Origin: Steroidobacteraceae bacterium | GTDB lineage: Bacteria; Pseudomonadota; Gammaproteobacteria; Steroidobacterales; Steroidobacteraceae | Direction: 5' to 3' | DNA: 64,000 nucleotides | Assembly (NCBI GenBank): GCA_025451275.1 | Contig: JANWKR010000010.1 | Span: forward strand, 1-64,000 | Part shown: positions 39,674-48,435 of the stretch, piece by piece | Position numbering within the stretch: the stretch's first letter is position 1 | Layout: the number at the start of each line of letters is the position of its first letter | Notes under the pieces: generated by a model | What the model was told of the DNA's origin: nothing | Seen by the model: the letters and a program-made list of their open reading frames with translations, nothing else | Database searches by the model: none | Position numbers and translations under genes: made by a program

Positions 39674-42600
39674 GTGAAACCCGCCGCGTCGCAGCGGATC
39701 CGCAGCGTCCTGGTCGCCAATCGCGGCGAGATCGCGATCCGTGTCATGCGCGCCGCCAGCGAGCTCGGCCTGCGCACGGTGGCGATCTATTCGCAGGAGG
39801 ACCGCTTCTCGCTGCACCGGACCAAGGCCGACGAGGCCTACCTGGTCGGCGCCGACAAGGGCCCGGTCGAGGCCTACCTCGACATCGACAGCATCCTCGC
39901 CGTGGCGCGCGAGGCGCAGGTCGACGCCGTCCATCCCGGTTACGGCTTCCTGTCCGAGAATCCCGCGTTCGCGCATGCCTGCCGGGCGGCCGGCCTGGTG
40001 TTCGTGGGCCCCGAGCCGGACACCATGGCGCTGCTCGGCAACAAGGTGGCGGCGCGCGCGCTGGCGGTGTCGGCCGGGGTGCCGGTGATGCCGGCGAGCC
40101 CGCCGCTGCCGCGGGACGTAGAGGAGTGCGCGGCCCTCGCCGCGGCCATCGGTTACCCGCTTATGCTCAAGGCGAGCTGGGGCGGGGGCGGGCGCGGCAC
40201 GCGCCAGGTAGCGGATGCGGCGCAGCTGGCCGAGCTGCTGCCGCTGTGCCGCCGCGAGGCGCTGGCCGCCTTCGGCAATGACGAGGTGTACCTCGAGAAG
40301 CTGGTGCAGCACGCCCGCCACGTCGAGGTGCAGATCCTCGGCGACAGCCACGGCACGCTGGTGCACCTCTACGAGCGCGACTGCACCGTGCAGCGGCGCC
40401 ACCAGAAGGTGGTGGAGCGCGCCCCGGCGGTGTTCCTGAGCGAAGCGCAGCGCGCCGAGCTGTGCGCCATGGCGCTCGCCATCGGCCGCGCCGCCCGCTA
40501 CGGCAACGCCGGCACGGTCGAGTTCCTGCAGGACGCCGACTCGGGGCGCTGCTATTTCATCGAGGTCAACCCGCGCATCCAGGTCGAGCACACGGTGACC
40601 GAGGAGGTGACCGGCATCGACCTGGTGAAGGCGCAGATCCGCATCGCCGGCGGTGCGCGCATCGGCACGCCCGAGAGCGGCGTGCCGCCGCAGGCCGACA
40701 TCCGCCTCGCCGGCCACGCCCTGCAGTGCCGCGTCACCACCGAGGACCCGGAAAACAACTTCATCCCCGACTACGGCAAGATCGCCGCCTACCGCAGCCC
40801 GGCCGGCTTCGGCATCCGCCTCGACGCCGGCACCGCCTACGCCGGCGCCATCATCACCCGCTCCTACGACTCGCTGCTGGTGAAGGTCACCGCCTGGGCG
40901 CCGAGCGCGGCTGAGGCCATCGCGCGCATGCACCGCGCGCTGTGGGAGTTCCGCATCCGCGGCGTGGTCTCGAACCTGCGCTTTCTCGACCAGCTGATCA
41001 CCCACCCGCGCTTCGCCGGCGGCGACTACAGCACGCGCTTCATCGAGACGACGCCCGAGCTCCTGCAGTGGCCGCGCAAGCGCGATCGCGCCACGCGCAT
41101 CCTCGCCTACATCGGCACGACCATCGTCAACGGCCACCCCGAGGTGCAGGGCCGCGCCCGTCCCGCGCACGGCGCCCCGGCGCGGCTGCCGCCCGTGGCG
41201 CTGACCCCGCCGCTGCCGGGTACGCGCCAGAAGCTCGCCGAGCTCGGCCCGGAGCGCTTCGCGCGCTGGATGCGCGAGCAGCAGCGCGTGCTCCTCACCG
41301 ACACCACCATGCGCGATGCGCACCAGTCGCTGCTCGCCACGCGGCTGCGCACGCGCGACCTCGCGGCCATCGCGCCCTACTACGCGAGCCTTCTGCCCGG
41401 GCTGTTCTCGGTGGAGTGCTGGGGCGGGGCCACCTTCGACGTCGCGCTGCGCTTCCTGCGCGAGGACCCGTGGCAGCGCCTGGCGCTGCTGCGCGAGCAC
41501 ATGCCGAACCTGCTGCTGCAGATGCTGCTGCGCGGCGCCAACGGCGTCGGCTACACCAACTACCCGGACAACGTGGTGCGCTTCTTCGTGGCGCGCGCCG
41601 CGGCCGGCGGCGTGGACGTGTTCCGCATCTTCGACTCGCTCTACTGGGTCGAGAACATGCGCGTGGCGATCGACGCGGTGCTGGCGAGCGGCAAGCTGTG
41701 CGAGGCGGCCATCTGCTACAGCGGCAACTTAAGCGACCCGCACGAGCGCAAGTACACGCTCGACTACTACCTGGGCCTGGCGCGCGAGCTCAAGGCCGCC
41801 GGCACGCACGTGCTCGGCATCAAGGACATGGCGGGCCTGGTGCGGCCGCGCGCCGCGTTCGAGCTGGTGCGGGCGCTGCGCGAGGAGACCGGGCTGCCGG
41901 TGCACTTCCACACCCACGACACCAGCGGCATCGCCGCCGCCAGCGTGCTGGCGGCCATCGAGGCCGGTGCGGACGCGGTCGACGGCGCCGTCGATGCCCT
42001 CAGCGGCCTCACCTCGCAGCCGAGTCTCGGCTCGCTGCTCGAGGCGCTGCGCCACGGGCCGCGCGACCCGGGCATCGACCCCGACCGGGTGCGGCTGCTG
42101 TCCGCCTACTTCGAGCAGGTGCGCCGCCACTACGTCGCGTTCGAGAGCGACAGCCGCGCGCCGGCCTCCGAGGTGTACGTGCACGGCATGCCCGGCGGCC
42201 AGTACACCAACCTGCGCGAGCAGGCGCGGGGCTTAGGCATCGAGGAGGCACGCTGGCCGGAGGTGGCCGCCGCCTACGCCCAGGTGAACGACATGTTCGG
42301 CGACATCGTCAAGGTGACGCCGACCTCCAAGGTGGTCGGCGACCTGGCGCTGCTCATGGTGAGCGCGGGGCTGAGCCGCGAGCAGGTGCTGGACCCCGCC
42401 ACCGCGGTGGCCTTCCCCGAGTCGGTGGTGCAGCTGTTCCGCGGCGAGCTCGGCCAGCCGCACGGCGGCTTCCCGCCGGCGCTGCAGCGCAAGGTGCTGA
42501 AGGGCGTCGCGCCGCTCAGCGCCCGCCCCGGCGCGCTGCTGCCGGCGGCGGACCTCGAGGCCGAGCGCGCGCGCGTGCAGCAGCACCTGCCGCGCCCGGT

Positions 42601-43132
42601 CACCGACGAGGACCTGGCCTCCTACCTCATGTATCCCAAGGTATGGCTCGAGTACGCGCGCGAGCGCGCTCTGTACGGCGAGCCGGGCATCCTGCCGACG
42701 CCGGTGTTCTTCTACGGCATGGAGCCCGGGCAGGAGATCAGCGTCGACCTGGAGCGCGGCAAGACCCTCATCGTGCGCTACGTCGCGCTCAGCGAGCCGC
42801 ACGAGGACGGCACGCGCACGGTGTTCTTCGAGCTCAACGGCCAGCCGCGCTCGGTGCGCGTACCCGACCGCAGCCAGGTGGCCAAGCACCCGGCGCCGCG
42901 CAAGGCCGAGGCCGGCAACGCGCGCCACGTGGGTGCGCCCATGCCCGGCGTGATCGCCACCGTCCGGGCGGCGGCCGGCGCGCCGGTGGCGCGCGGCGAG
43001 GTATTGCTGACGCTCGAGGCGATGAAGATGGAGACCGCCGTGCGCGCCGAGAGCGACGGCGAGATCGCCGAAGTGCTGGCGCGTCCCGGGCTCACGGTGG
43101 ATGCCAAGGACCTGCTGGTGGTACTGCGCTGA
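39674..43132 (+). CDS. pyc: Pyruvate carboxylase
   Basis: 1152 residues from GTG 39674; GTG 39620 is an alternative start, with no ATG near. The domains are: biotin carboxylase (VLVANRGEIAIRVMRAA, LKASWGGGGRGTR, FIEVNPRIQVEHTVTEEVTG), carboxyltransferase (LLTDTTMRDAHQSLLATR, FSVECWGGATFDVALRFL, the DVFRIFDSLYWVENM block, TSQPSLGSLLEAL), and a C-terminal biotinyl domain with EAMKMET. The full single-chain alpha4 form is present. It makes oxaloacetate from pyruvate, feeding aspartate and glutamate. It is divergent from the isoaspartyl peptidase unit. Confidence 0.96.
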   Translation: MKPAASQRIRSVLVANRGEIAIRVMRAASELGLRTVAIYSQEDRFSLHRTKADEAYLVGADKGPVEAYLDIDSILAVAREAQVDAVHPGYGFLSENPAFAHACRAAGLVFVGPEPDTMALLGNKVAARALAVSAGVPVMPASPPLPRDVEECAALAAAIGYPLMLKASWGGGGRGTRQVADAAQLAELLPLCRREALAAFGNDEVYLEKLVQHARHVEVQILGDSHGTLVHLYERDCTVQRRHQKVVERAPAVFLSEAQRAELCAMALAIGRAARYGNAGTVEFLQDADSGRCYFIEVNPRIQVEHTVTEEVTGIDLVKAQIRIAGGARIGTPESGVPPQADIRLAGHALQCRVTTEDPENNFIPDYGKIAAYRSPAGFGIRLDAGTAYAGAIITRSYDSLLVKVTAWAPSAAEAIARMHRALWEFRIRGVVSNLRFLDQLITHPRFAGGDYSTRFIETTPELLQWPRKRDRATRILAYIGTTIVNGHPEVQGRARPAHGAPARLPPVALTPPLPGTRQKLAELGPERFARWMREQQRVLLTDTTMRDAHQSLLATRLRTRDLAAIAPYYASLLPGLFSVECWGGATFDVALRFLREDPWQRLALLREHMPNLLLQMLLRGANGVGYTNYPDNVVRFFVARAAAGGVDVFRIFDSLYWVENMRVAIDAVLASGKLCEAAICYSGNLSDPHERKYTLDYYLGLARELKAAGTHVLGIKDMAGLVRPRAAFELVRALREETGLPVHFHTHDTSGIAAASVLAAIEAGADAVDGAVDALSGLTSQPSLGSLLEALRHGPRDPGIDPDRVRLLSAYFEQVRRHYVAFESDSRAPASEVYVHGMPGGQYTNLREQARGLGIEEARWPEVAAAYAQVNDMFGDIVKVTPTSKVVGDLALLMVSAGLSREQVLDPATAVAFPESVVQLFRGELGQPHGGFPPALQRKVLKGVAPLSARPGALLPAADLEAERARVQQHLPRPVTDEDLASYLMYPKVWLEYARERALYGEPGILPTPVFFYGMEPGQEISVDLERGKTLIVRYVALSEPHEDGTRTVFFELNGQPRSVRVPDRSQVAKHPAPRKAEAGNARHVGAPMPGVIATVRAAAGAPVARGEVLLTLEAMKMETAVRAESDGEIAEVLARPGLTVDAKDLLVVLR

Positions 43133-43151
43133 CATGCTGAGGACCCTCGCC

Positions 43152-44987
43152 ATGCAACGACCGCTGCGGCACATCTGGTGCGCGCTCGCCCTCGCCGCGC
43201 TCACCGCCCTGGCGGCACCGCTGGCCGCCGCGCCGGGCACGGCGCTCGGCGGCGACTACCTCGGCACGCTGGGGCCCCTGCACCTGAGGCTGCATCTCGC
43301 GGTGGCCGCCGACGGCACGCTCAGCGGCACGCTCGACATTCCGGAGCAGGGCGCCCGCGGGCTGACCTGCAGCGACTTCAGGCTGGAGCACGACGCGCTC
43401 AGCTTCGCCGTGCCCTCCGTGCACGGCACCTGGCAGGGGACCCTCGGCGATGCCGGCCGCACCCTCAACGGCACCTGGCACCAGGGCGCCGAGGTGGCAC
43501 TCAACTTCAGCCGCGACACCTTCGTCGCGGCGAGCACCCCCGCGCCGGTCGACGGCGTTTGGCTGGGCGCGCTCGAGGCGCCGCCCCAGGGGACGCTGCG
43601 CATCCAGGTCAGGCTGAAGAGCGACCGCGACGGCCGCGAGTACTGCGTGCTCGACAGTCCCGACCAGCAGAGCTGGCAAATCGACTGCGGCCAGGTCAGC
43701 TGGACCAAGCCCGACCTCGCGTTCGAGGTGCCGGCGGTGGGTGGCGCCTGGCGCGGCACGCTGTCGGCCGACGGCGCCGCCCTCAGCGGCAGCTGGACGC
43801 AGGGTCGCAGGCAGCTGCCGCTGAAGCTGCTGCGGCAGGTGCGCGCGCTCGAGCCCCCGCCGGATCCGAAAATGACCACCGCGCCGGCGCTGCCGCCGGC
43901 GCAGGCCGCGGCGCTCCCGGCGCTGGTCAGGAAGGATTTCGCGGCGGCGCTCAGGGACGGGCCGCTCGGGCCGGCGACCTCGGCCGGCGTGGCGATCGGG
44001 GTGGTGCGCAACGGCGTGCGGCGGGTGTTCGCGCTCGGCACCGCGCGCCCCGACTCGATCTTCGAGATCGGCTCGCTCACCAAGACCTTCACCGGCCTGG
44101 TGCTCGCGCAGCTGCTCGAGCAGGGCAAGGTGCATCTCAAGGAGCCGGTGCGGGAGCTGCTGCCGCCCGGCACGGTGCCCAAGCCCGACGGCGAGGAGAT
44201 CACGCTGCTCGATCTCATCACCCATCGCTCGGGCCTGCCACGCCTGCCCGGCAACTTCAATCCGGCCGACCCGAACGACCCGTACGCCGACTACCACGCG
44301 GCTGAGCTGTACGGCTTTCTCCAGCAGCGCGGCGTCGCGAAGCCTGCGGACGCGGGCTTTCTCTACAGCAACCTCGGCGTGGGACTCCTCGGCCAGGCGC
44401 TCGCCAACCGCGCCGGCATGAGTTACGCGCAGCTGGTGGCTGAGGAAGTGACCGCGCCGCTGCACCTCGCCGACACGACCGTCGTGCTCGCCGGCGAGCA
44501 GCGCGCGCGTCTCATCCAGGGTTACGGCGCGGACGCGCGCCCGGCGCATGCCTGGCAGCTCGATGCGCTCGCCGGCGCCGGCGCCCTGCACTCCACCGCG
44601 GCCGACATGCTCGGCTACCTGGAGGCGAACCTGCATCCGCCGCGGGCGGCCGCGGGGGTGAGCGGCGCGGCGCGCACCCTGGGCCCGGCCATCGAGGTGT
44701 CGCACGAGCTGCGCGCGGACGCCGGCTCCGAGCGCATCGCCTTCGCGTGGCTGTTCGATACGCAGCGGGGCGAGTACTGGCACAACGGCGCCACCGGCGG
44801 CTACACCTGCTACGCATTCTTCAATCCCCCGGGGGACTACGCCGGCGTGGTGCTGCTCAACGACAGCCAGACCGCCGGCCCCAACGGCGCGCTCGCGGAC
44901 CTCCTCGGCCGCTACCTCAGCCGGCGCCTCGCCGGCGAGCCGGCGGTGATCTTCGGTGCGGCGGAGAACGCTACAGCGCGTCCTTGA
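43152..44987 (+). CDS. Exported serine hydrolase with beta-lactamase/PBP fold
   Basis: 611 residues from ATG 43152, which has GAGGA 8 bases upstream; ATG 43134 is possible. A signal peptide (MQRPLRHIWCALALAALTALA) is followed by about 250 residues of two repeat-like beta domains (each ending GTLxxxGxxLxGxWxQG; compare RTLNGTWHQGAEV and ALSGSWTQGRRQ). The class C-like catalytic domain follows, with SLTK at S308-K311, YSNLG as the Tyr motif, and HNGATGG as the KTG equivalent. It may act as an esterase or D-peptidase. The N-terminal repeat domains may bind a polymer. Its 3' end overlaps the convergent reductase gene by 17 bases. Confidence 0.82.
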   Translation: MQRPLRHIWCALALAALTALAAPLAAAPGTALGGDYLGTLGPLHLRLHLAVAADGTLSGTLDIPEQGARGLTCSDFRLEHDALSFAVPSVHGTWQGTLGDAGRTLNGTWHQGAEVALNFSRDTFVAASTPAPVDGVWLGALEAPPQGTLRIQVRLKSDRDGREYCVLDSPDQQSWQIDCGQVSWTKPDLAFEVPAVGGAWRGTLSADGAALSGSWTQGRRQLPLKLLRQVRALEPPPDPKMTTAPALPPAQAAALPALVRKDFAAALRDGPLGPATSAGVAIGVVRNGVRRVFALGTARPDSIFEIGSLTKTFTGLVLAQLLEQGKVHLKEPVRELLPPGTVPKPDGEEITLLDLITHRSGLPRLPGNFNPADPNDPYADYHAAELYGFLQQRGVAKPADAGFLYSNLGVGLLGQALANRAGMSYAQLVAEEVTAPLHLADTTVVLAGEQRARLIQGYGADARPAHAWQLDALAGAGALHSTAADMLGYLEANLHPPRAAAGVSGAARTLGPAIEVSHELRADAGSERIAFAWLFDTQRGEYWHNGATGGYTCYAFFNPPGDYAGVVLLNDSQTAGPNGALADLLGRYLSRRLAGEPAVIFGAAENATARP

Positions 44988-46191
44988 GGGCGACGCCGGG
45001 ATCGGCGAGCTTTTCCTGGTTGGGGCGCACGTGCGCGGCGATCAGCTTGCGTGCGGCCATCTGGTCCTTGGGCGAGTTGATGCTGTCGATGGCGATGAGC
45101 TCGCCGCCGCGCAGGTAGCAGGCGCTGAAGCTGCGGCCGGCCGGCGTGCCGCGCATCACGACCGTGTCGTAGCCGTGCGCCACGCCGACGATGATGAGCT
45201 TGAGGTCATACTGGTCGGACCAGAACCACGGCAGCTTGTCGTGCGGCGTCGGCGTGCCGAGCAGGTTGAGTGCCACGGTCGTGCCCTGCTCGAAGGCGTT
45301 GTCGACCGACTCGAGGCGCAGGTGCCGGCCGTACTGGCGGTTGAAGTGACTGGCGCAGTCGCCCGCGGCCCAGATGGCCTCGTCCGAGGTGCGGCAGTGG
45401 CCGTCGGTGACCACGCCGTTCTCGCACTCGAGGCCGGCGGCCTTGGCGAGCTCGTCCGCCGGCACCACGCCGACGCCGACGATCACCACGTCGGCCGGGT
45501 ACTCACCGCCCTGCTCGGTGAGCACCGCGCGCACGCGTCCGGAGCCGTCGCCGTGCAGGGCGCGCACCGTCTCGTTGCAGCGGATGGTGACCCCGTGGCG
45601 GGCGTGCTCGGCCTGGTAGAAGGCCGACACCGCCGCGCACGTGACGCGGTTCATGACGCGGTCGGCCATCTCCAGCACGGTCACCTCCAGCCCCAGCTCG
45701 CGCGCGGTGGCGGCGACCTCCAGGCCGAGGTAGCCGCCGCCGATGACAAGCACGCGCGCGCCCGGGGAGCAGGCGGCGCGGATGCGGTCGGCGTCGGCGA
45801 TGGTGCGCAGGTAGTGCACGCCCTCGAGCTCGCCGCCCGGCACCTGCAGCCGCCGCGGGCGGCTGCCGGTGGCGAGCAGCAGCGCGTCGTAGGGCAGCAC
45901 CAGCTGGTCGTCGAGGCGCACGTGGCGCTCGCGCGGGGCGATGTCGGTGACGCGCCGGCCCCAGTGGGCCTGCACGCCGTGGTCGGCGAAGAACTGCGGC
46001 GGGCGGATCGAGAGCCGCTCGCGCTCGAGCGCGCCGGCCAGGTACTTCTTCGACAGTGGCGGGCGCTGGTAGGGCACCCACGGCTCATCGCCGACCAGGG
46101 CCAGCTGCCCCGTGTAGCCGCGTCGCCGCAGGGTGTCGGCGGCCTGCACCGCCGCCTGGCCGCCCCCGACGATCACGATCTGCTGATACAT
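44971..46191 (-). CDS. FAD-dependent NAD(P)H ferredoxin/rubredoxin reductase-like oxidoreductase
   Basis: 406 residues from ATG 46191. The FAD-binding start is IVIVGGGQAAVQAADTLRRRGY. WVPYQRPPLSKKYLAG is the diagnostic motif of BphA4/HcaD/ThcD-like ferredoxin reductases. The NADH loop is VLVIGGGYLGLEVAATARELG, and the second FAD motif is AIWAAGDCASHFN. These enzymes pass electrons from NAD(P)H to a ferredoxin for a P450 or ring-hydroxylating oxygenase. No such partner is here. It is divergent from glnK. Confidence 0.88.
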   Translation of the reverse strand: MYQQIVIVGGGQAAVQAADTLRRRGYTGQLALVGDEPWVPYQRPPLSKKYLAGALERERLSIRPPQFFADHGVQAHWGRRVTDIAPRERHVRLDDQLVLPYDALLLATGSRPRRLQVPGGELEGVHYLRTIADADRIRAACSPGARVLVIGGGYLGLEVAATARELGLEVTVLEMADRVMNRVTCAAVSAFYQAEHARHGVTIRCNETVRALHGDGSGRVRAVLTEQGGEYPADVVIVGVGVVPADELAKAAGLECENGVVTDGHCRTSDEAIWAAGDCASHFNRQYGRHLRLESVDNAFEQGTTVALNLLGTPTPHDKLPWFWSDQYDLKLIIVGVAHGYDTVVMRGTPAGRSFSACYLRGGELIAIDSINSPKDQMAARKLIAAHVRPNQEKLADPGVALKDAL

Positions 46192-46322
46192 TGACCGAGA
46201 ATAGCCTATGAAGCTTGAGGTGCGCCGCACCACGCCGGGGCGCTTGGCACCGCGCGCCGCTCTACAATGGTGCAGCATTGCGGGGCGCGCGGGCCGCTGC
46301 CGGTGCAGGCCCAGCCGCTTAG

Positions 46323-46730
<408 letters not shown>

Positions 46731-46775
46731 GCCGCCACGCTTGGGCGCGGCGCGCCACGAAGTTATCCTTGCCCC

Positions 46776-47750
46776 ATGCCCACCGCGATCCGCTTCTACG
46801 AACACGGCGGCCCTGAGGTCCTGCGCGTCGAGGACGTGACGACCGACAAGCCCGGCAAGGGCGAGGTGCAGCTGCGGCACACCGCCATCGGCGTCAACTA
46901 CATCGACGTCTACGACCGCACCGGGTTGTATCCCTCGACGCTGCCGGGCGGGCTCGGGCGCGAGGCGGCCGGCGTCATCACCGCCCTCGGGCGCGGGGTG
47001 CGCGGCTTCAAGGTCGGCGAGCGCGTCGCGTACGTGTACCCGGTATCCGGGGCGTACTGCGAGGTTCGCAACGTGCCGGTCGAGCGCCTGGTCAAGGTGC
47101 CGGCCGGCGTCACCGACCAGCAGGCTGCGGCGCTGATGCTCAAGGGCCTGACCGCGCACTTTCTCATCCGCCGCACCTACAAGGTGGCGCGCGGCGACAT
47201 CATCCTGGTGCATGCCGCCGCGGGCGGCGTGGGACTGATCCTGTGTCAGTGGGCCAAGGCACTGGGAGCGAAGGTGATCGGGGTGGTGGGGAGCGAGGCC
47301 AAGGCGGAAGTCGCACGCCGCCACGGCTGCTGGAAGGTGCTGATCTCCGGCCGCGACGAGCTGGTGGCCTCCGTGAAGACGCTGACGCGCAACGAGGGCG
47401 TGCGGGTCGTCTACGATGCCGTCGGCAAGGACACATTCATGGAGTCGCTCGACTGCCTGAAGCGGCTCGGGATGATGGTGACCTTCGGCAACGCCTCCGG
47501 ACCGCCGCCGCCCATCAACCCGCTCGAGCTCAGCAAGCGCGGCTCGCTGTTCCTCACCCGGCCGACACTCTTCAACTACATCGCCACGCGCGCCGAGCTC
47601 GAGAAGGCGGCGCGCGAGCTGTTTGCGGCCGTGAAGAGCAAGAAGGTGCGCGTGGTCGTCGGCCAGACCTACCCGCTCGCGCAAGCCGCCGAGGCGCACC
47701 GCGATCTCGAGGGCAGGCTCACCACCGGCTCGACGGTGCTGGTGCCGTAG
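46776..47750 (+). CDS. qor: NADPH:quinone oxidoreductase (Qor, zinc-free MDR)
   Basis: 324 residues, the length of QorA. IRFYEHGGPEVLRVEDV, GVNYIDVYDRTGLYP, LPGGLGREAAGVITALG, and ALMLKGLTAHFLIRRTY are characteristic. The NADPH loop is VHAAAGGVGLILCQWAKALGA, and VVYDAVGKDTFMESLDCLKRLG follows. It reduces quinones by one electron in the cytosol. It starts 45 bases after glnK, with AAG-rich Shine-Dalgarno weak; read-through from the sigma54 promoter is possible. Confidence 0.92.
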   Translation: MPTAIRFYEHGGPEVLRVEDVTTDKPGKGEVQLRHTAIGVNYIDVYDRTGLYPSTLPGGLGREAAGVITALGRGVRGFKVGERVAYVYPVSGAYCEVRNVPVERLVKVPAGVTDQQAAALMLKGLTAHFLIRRTYKVARGDIILVHAAAGGVGLILCQWAKALGAKVIGVVGSEAKAEVARRHGCWKVLISGRDELVASVKTLTRNEGVRVVYDAVGKDTFMESLDCLKRLGMMVTFGNASGPPPPINPLELSKRGSLFLTRPTLFNYIATRAELEKAARELFAAVKSKKVRVVVGQTYPLAQAAEAHRDLEGRLTTGSTVLVP

Positions 47751-47775
47751 CGGGCTCCGCGGCGCGCGCGAACGC

Positions 47776-48291
47776 TCAGGCGCTCGCCGCCGCCGGCCGT
47801 GCCCGCAGCGGCCGGGCGCTGCGGCTGATGCCGAGCGCACCACTGCGCACCACCTCGAGCAGCTGCGCGCTGCGCGCGAGCTCGGCGACGAAGCCGCTGA
47901 CCTCCGCCTCGCTCGCCGTCAGCTCGACGATGAACCCGTCGACCGCCGGATCGAGCACGCGCCCACCGCTGCGGACCACGTGGCCGCGCACCGTATCGGT
48001 GTCGGCCGGGGCCACCCGCAGCTTCAGCAGCACCAGCTCGCGCTCGAGGTGTTCCCCGCGCGTCATGTCCAGCACGTTGACCACGTCCACCAGCTTGTTC
48101 AGCTGGTTGACGATCTGCTGGATGACCGGGTCGGAGCCGGTCGTGACCAGGGTCAGGCGCGAGACCGTGGGGTCGTCGGTGGGGGCGACCGAGAGGGACT
48201 CGATGTTGTAGCCGCGGGTGGAGAACAGGCCCGCCACCCGGGTCAGGGCGCCGGCTTCGTTCTGCAGCAGGATGGCGATGATGTGACGCAT
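47776..48291 (-). CDS. ilvH: Acetolactate synthase small (regulatory) subunit
   Basis: 171 residues from ATG 48291. The ACT domain is HIIAILLQNEAGALTRVAGLFSTRGYNIESLSVAPTDD in parts at 3-45, then LTLVTTGSDPVIQQIVNQLNKLVDVVNVLDMT. The C-terminal domain is shorter and Ala-rich at the end. It binds valine and gives feedback inhibition of the large subunit. It is transcribed away from ilvB, although the two subunits are normally made from one mRNA. Confidence 0.9.
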   Translation of the reverse strand: MRHIIAILLQNEAGALTRVAGLFSTRGYNIESLSVAPTDDPTVSRLTLVTTGSDPVIQQIVNQLNKLVDVVNVLDMTRGEHLERELVLLKLRVAPADTDTVRGHVVRSGGRVLDPAVDGFIVELTASEAEVSGFVAELARSAQLLEVVRSGALGISRSARPLRARPAAASA

Positions 48292-48435
48292 GGAACGGCG
48301 GGAAAGGCGCCGCCGGGAGCGCGGCAGGCCCGTCGAGAATACGGGATCGGGCCAAGTTTGCACCACACGGCCAAGCTGCTAGGCTCGATGATCCCCTCGG
48401 GTTTTCCTCGTCTTCGGGGCCACGCAGCGCGTCCA

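Noticed and set aside
39461-41500. Minus-strand frame of 679 codons opposite pyc and running into the peptidase region
   Set aside because: It overlaps the catalytic parts of pyruvate carboxylase; composition is that of a shadow frame.
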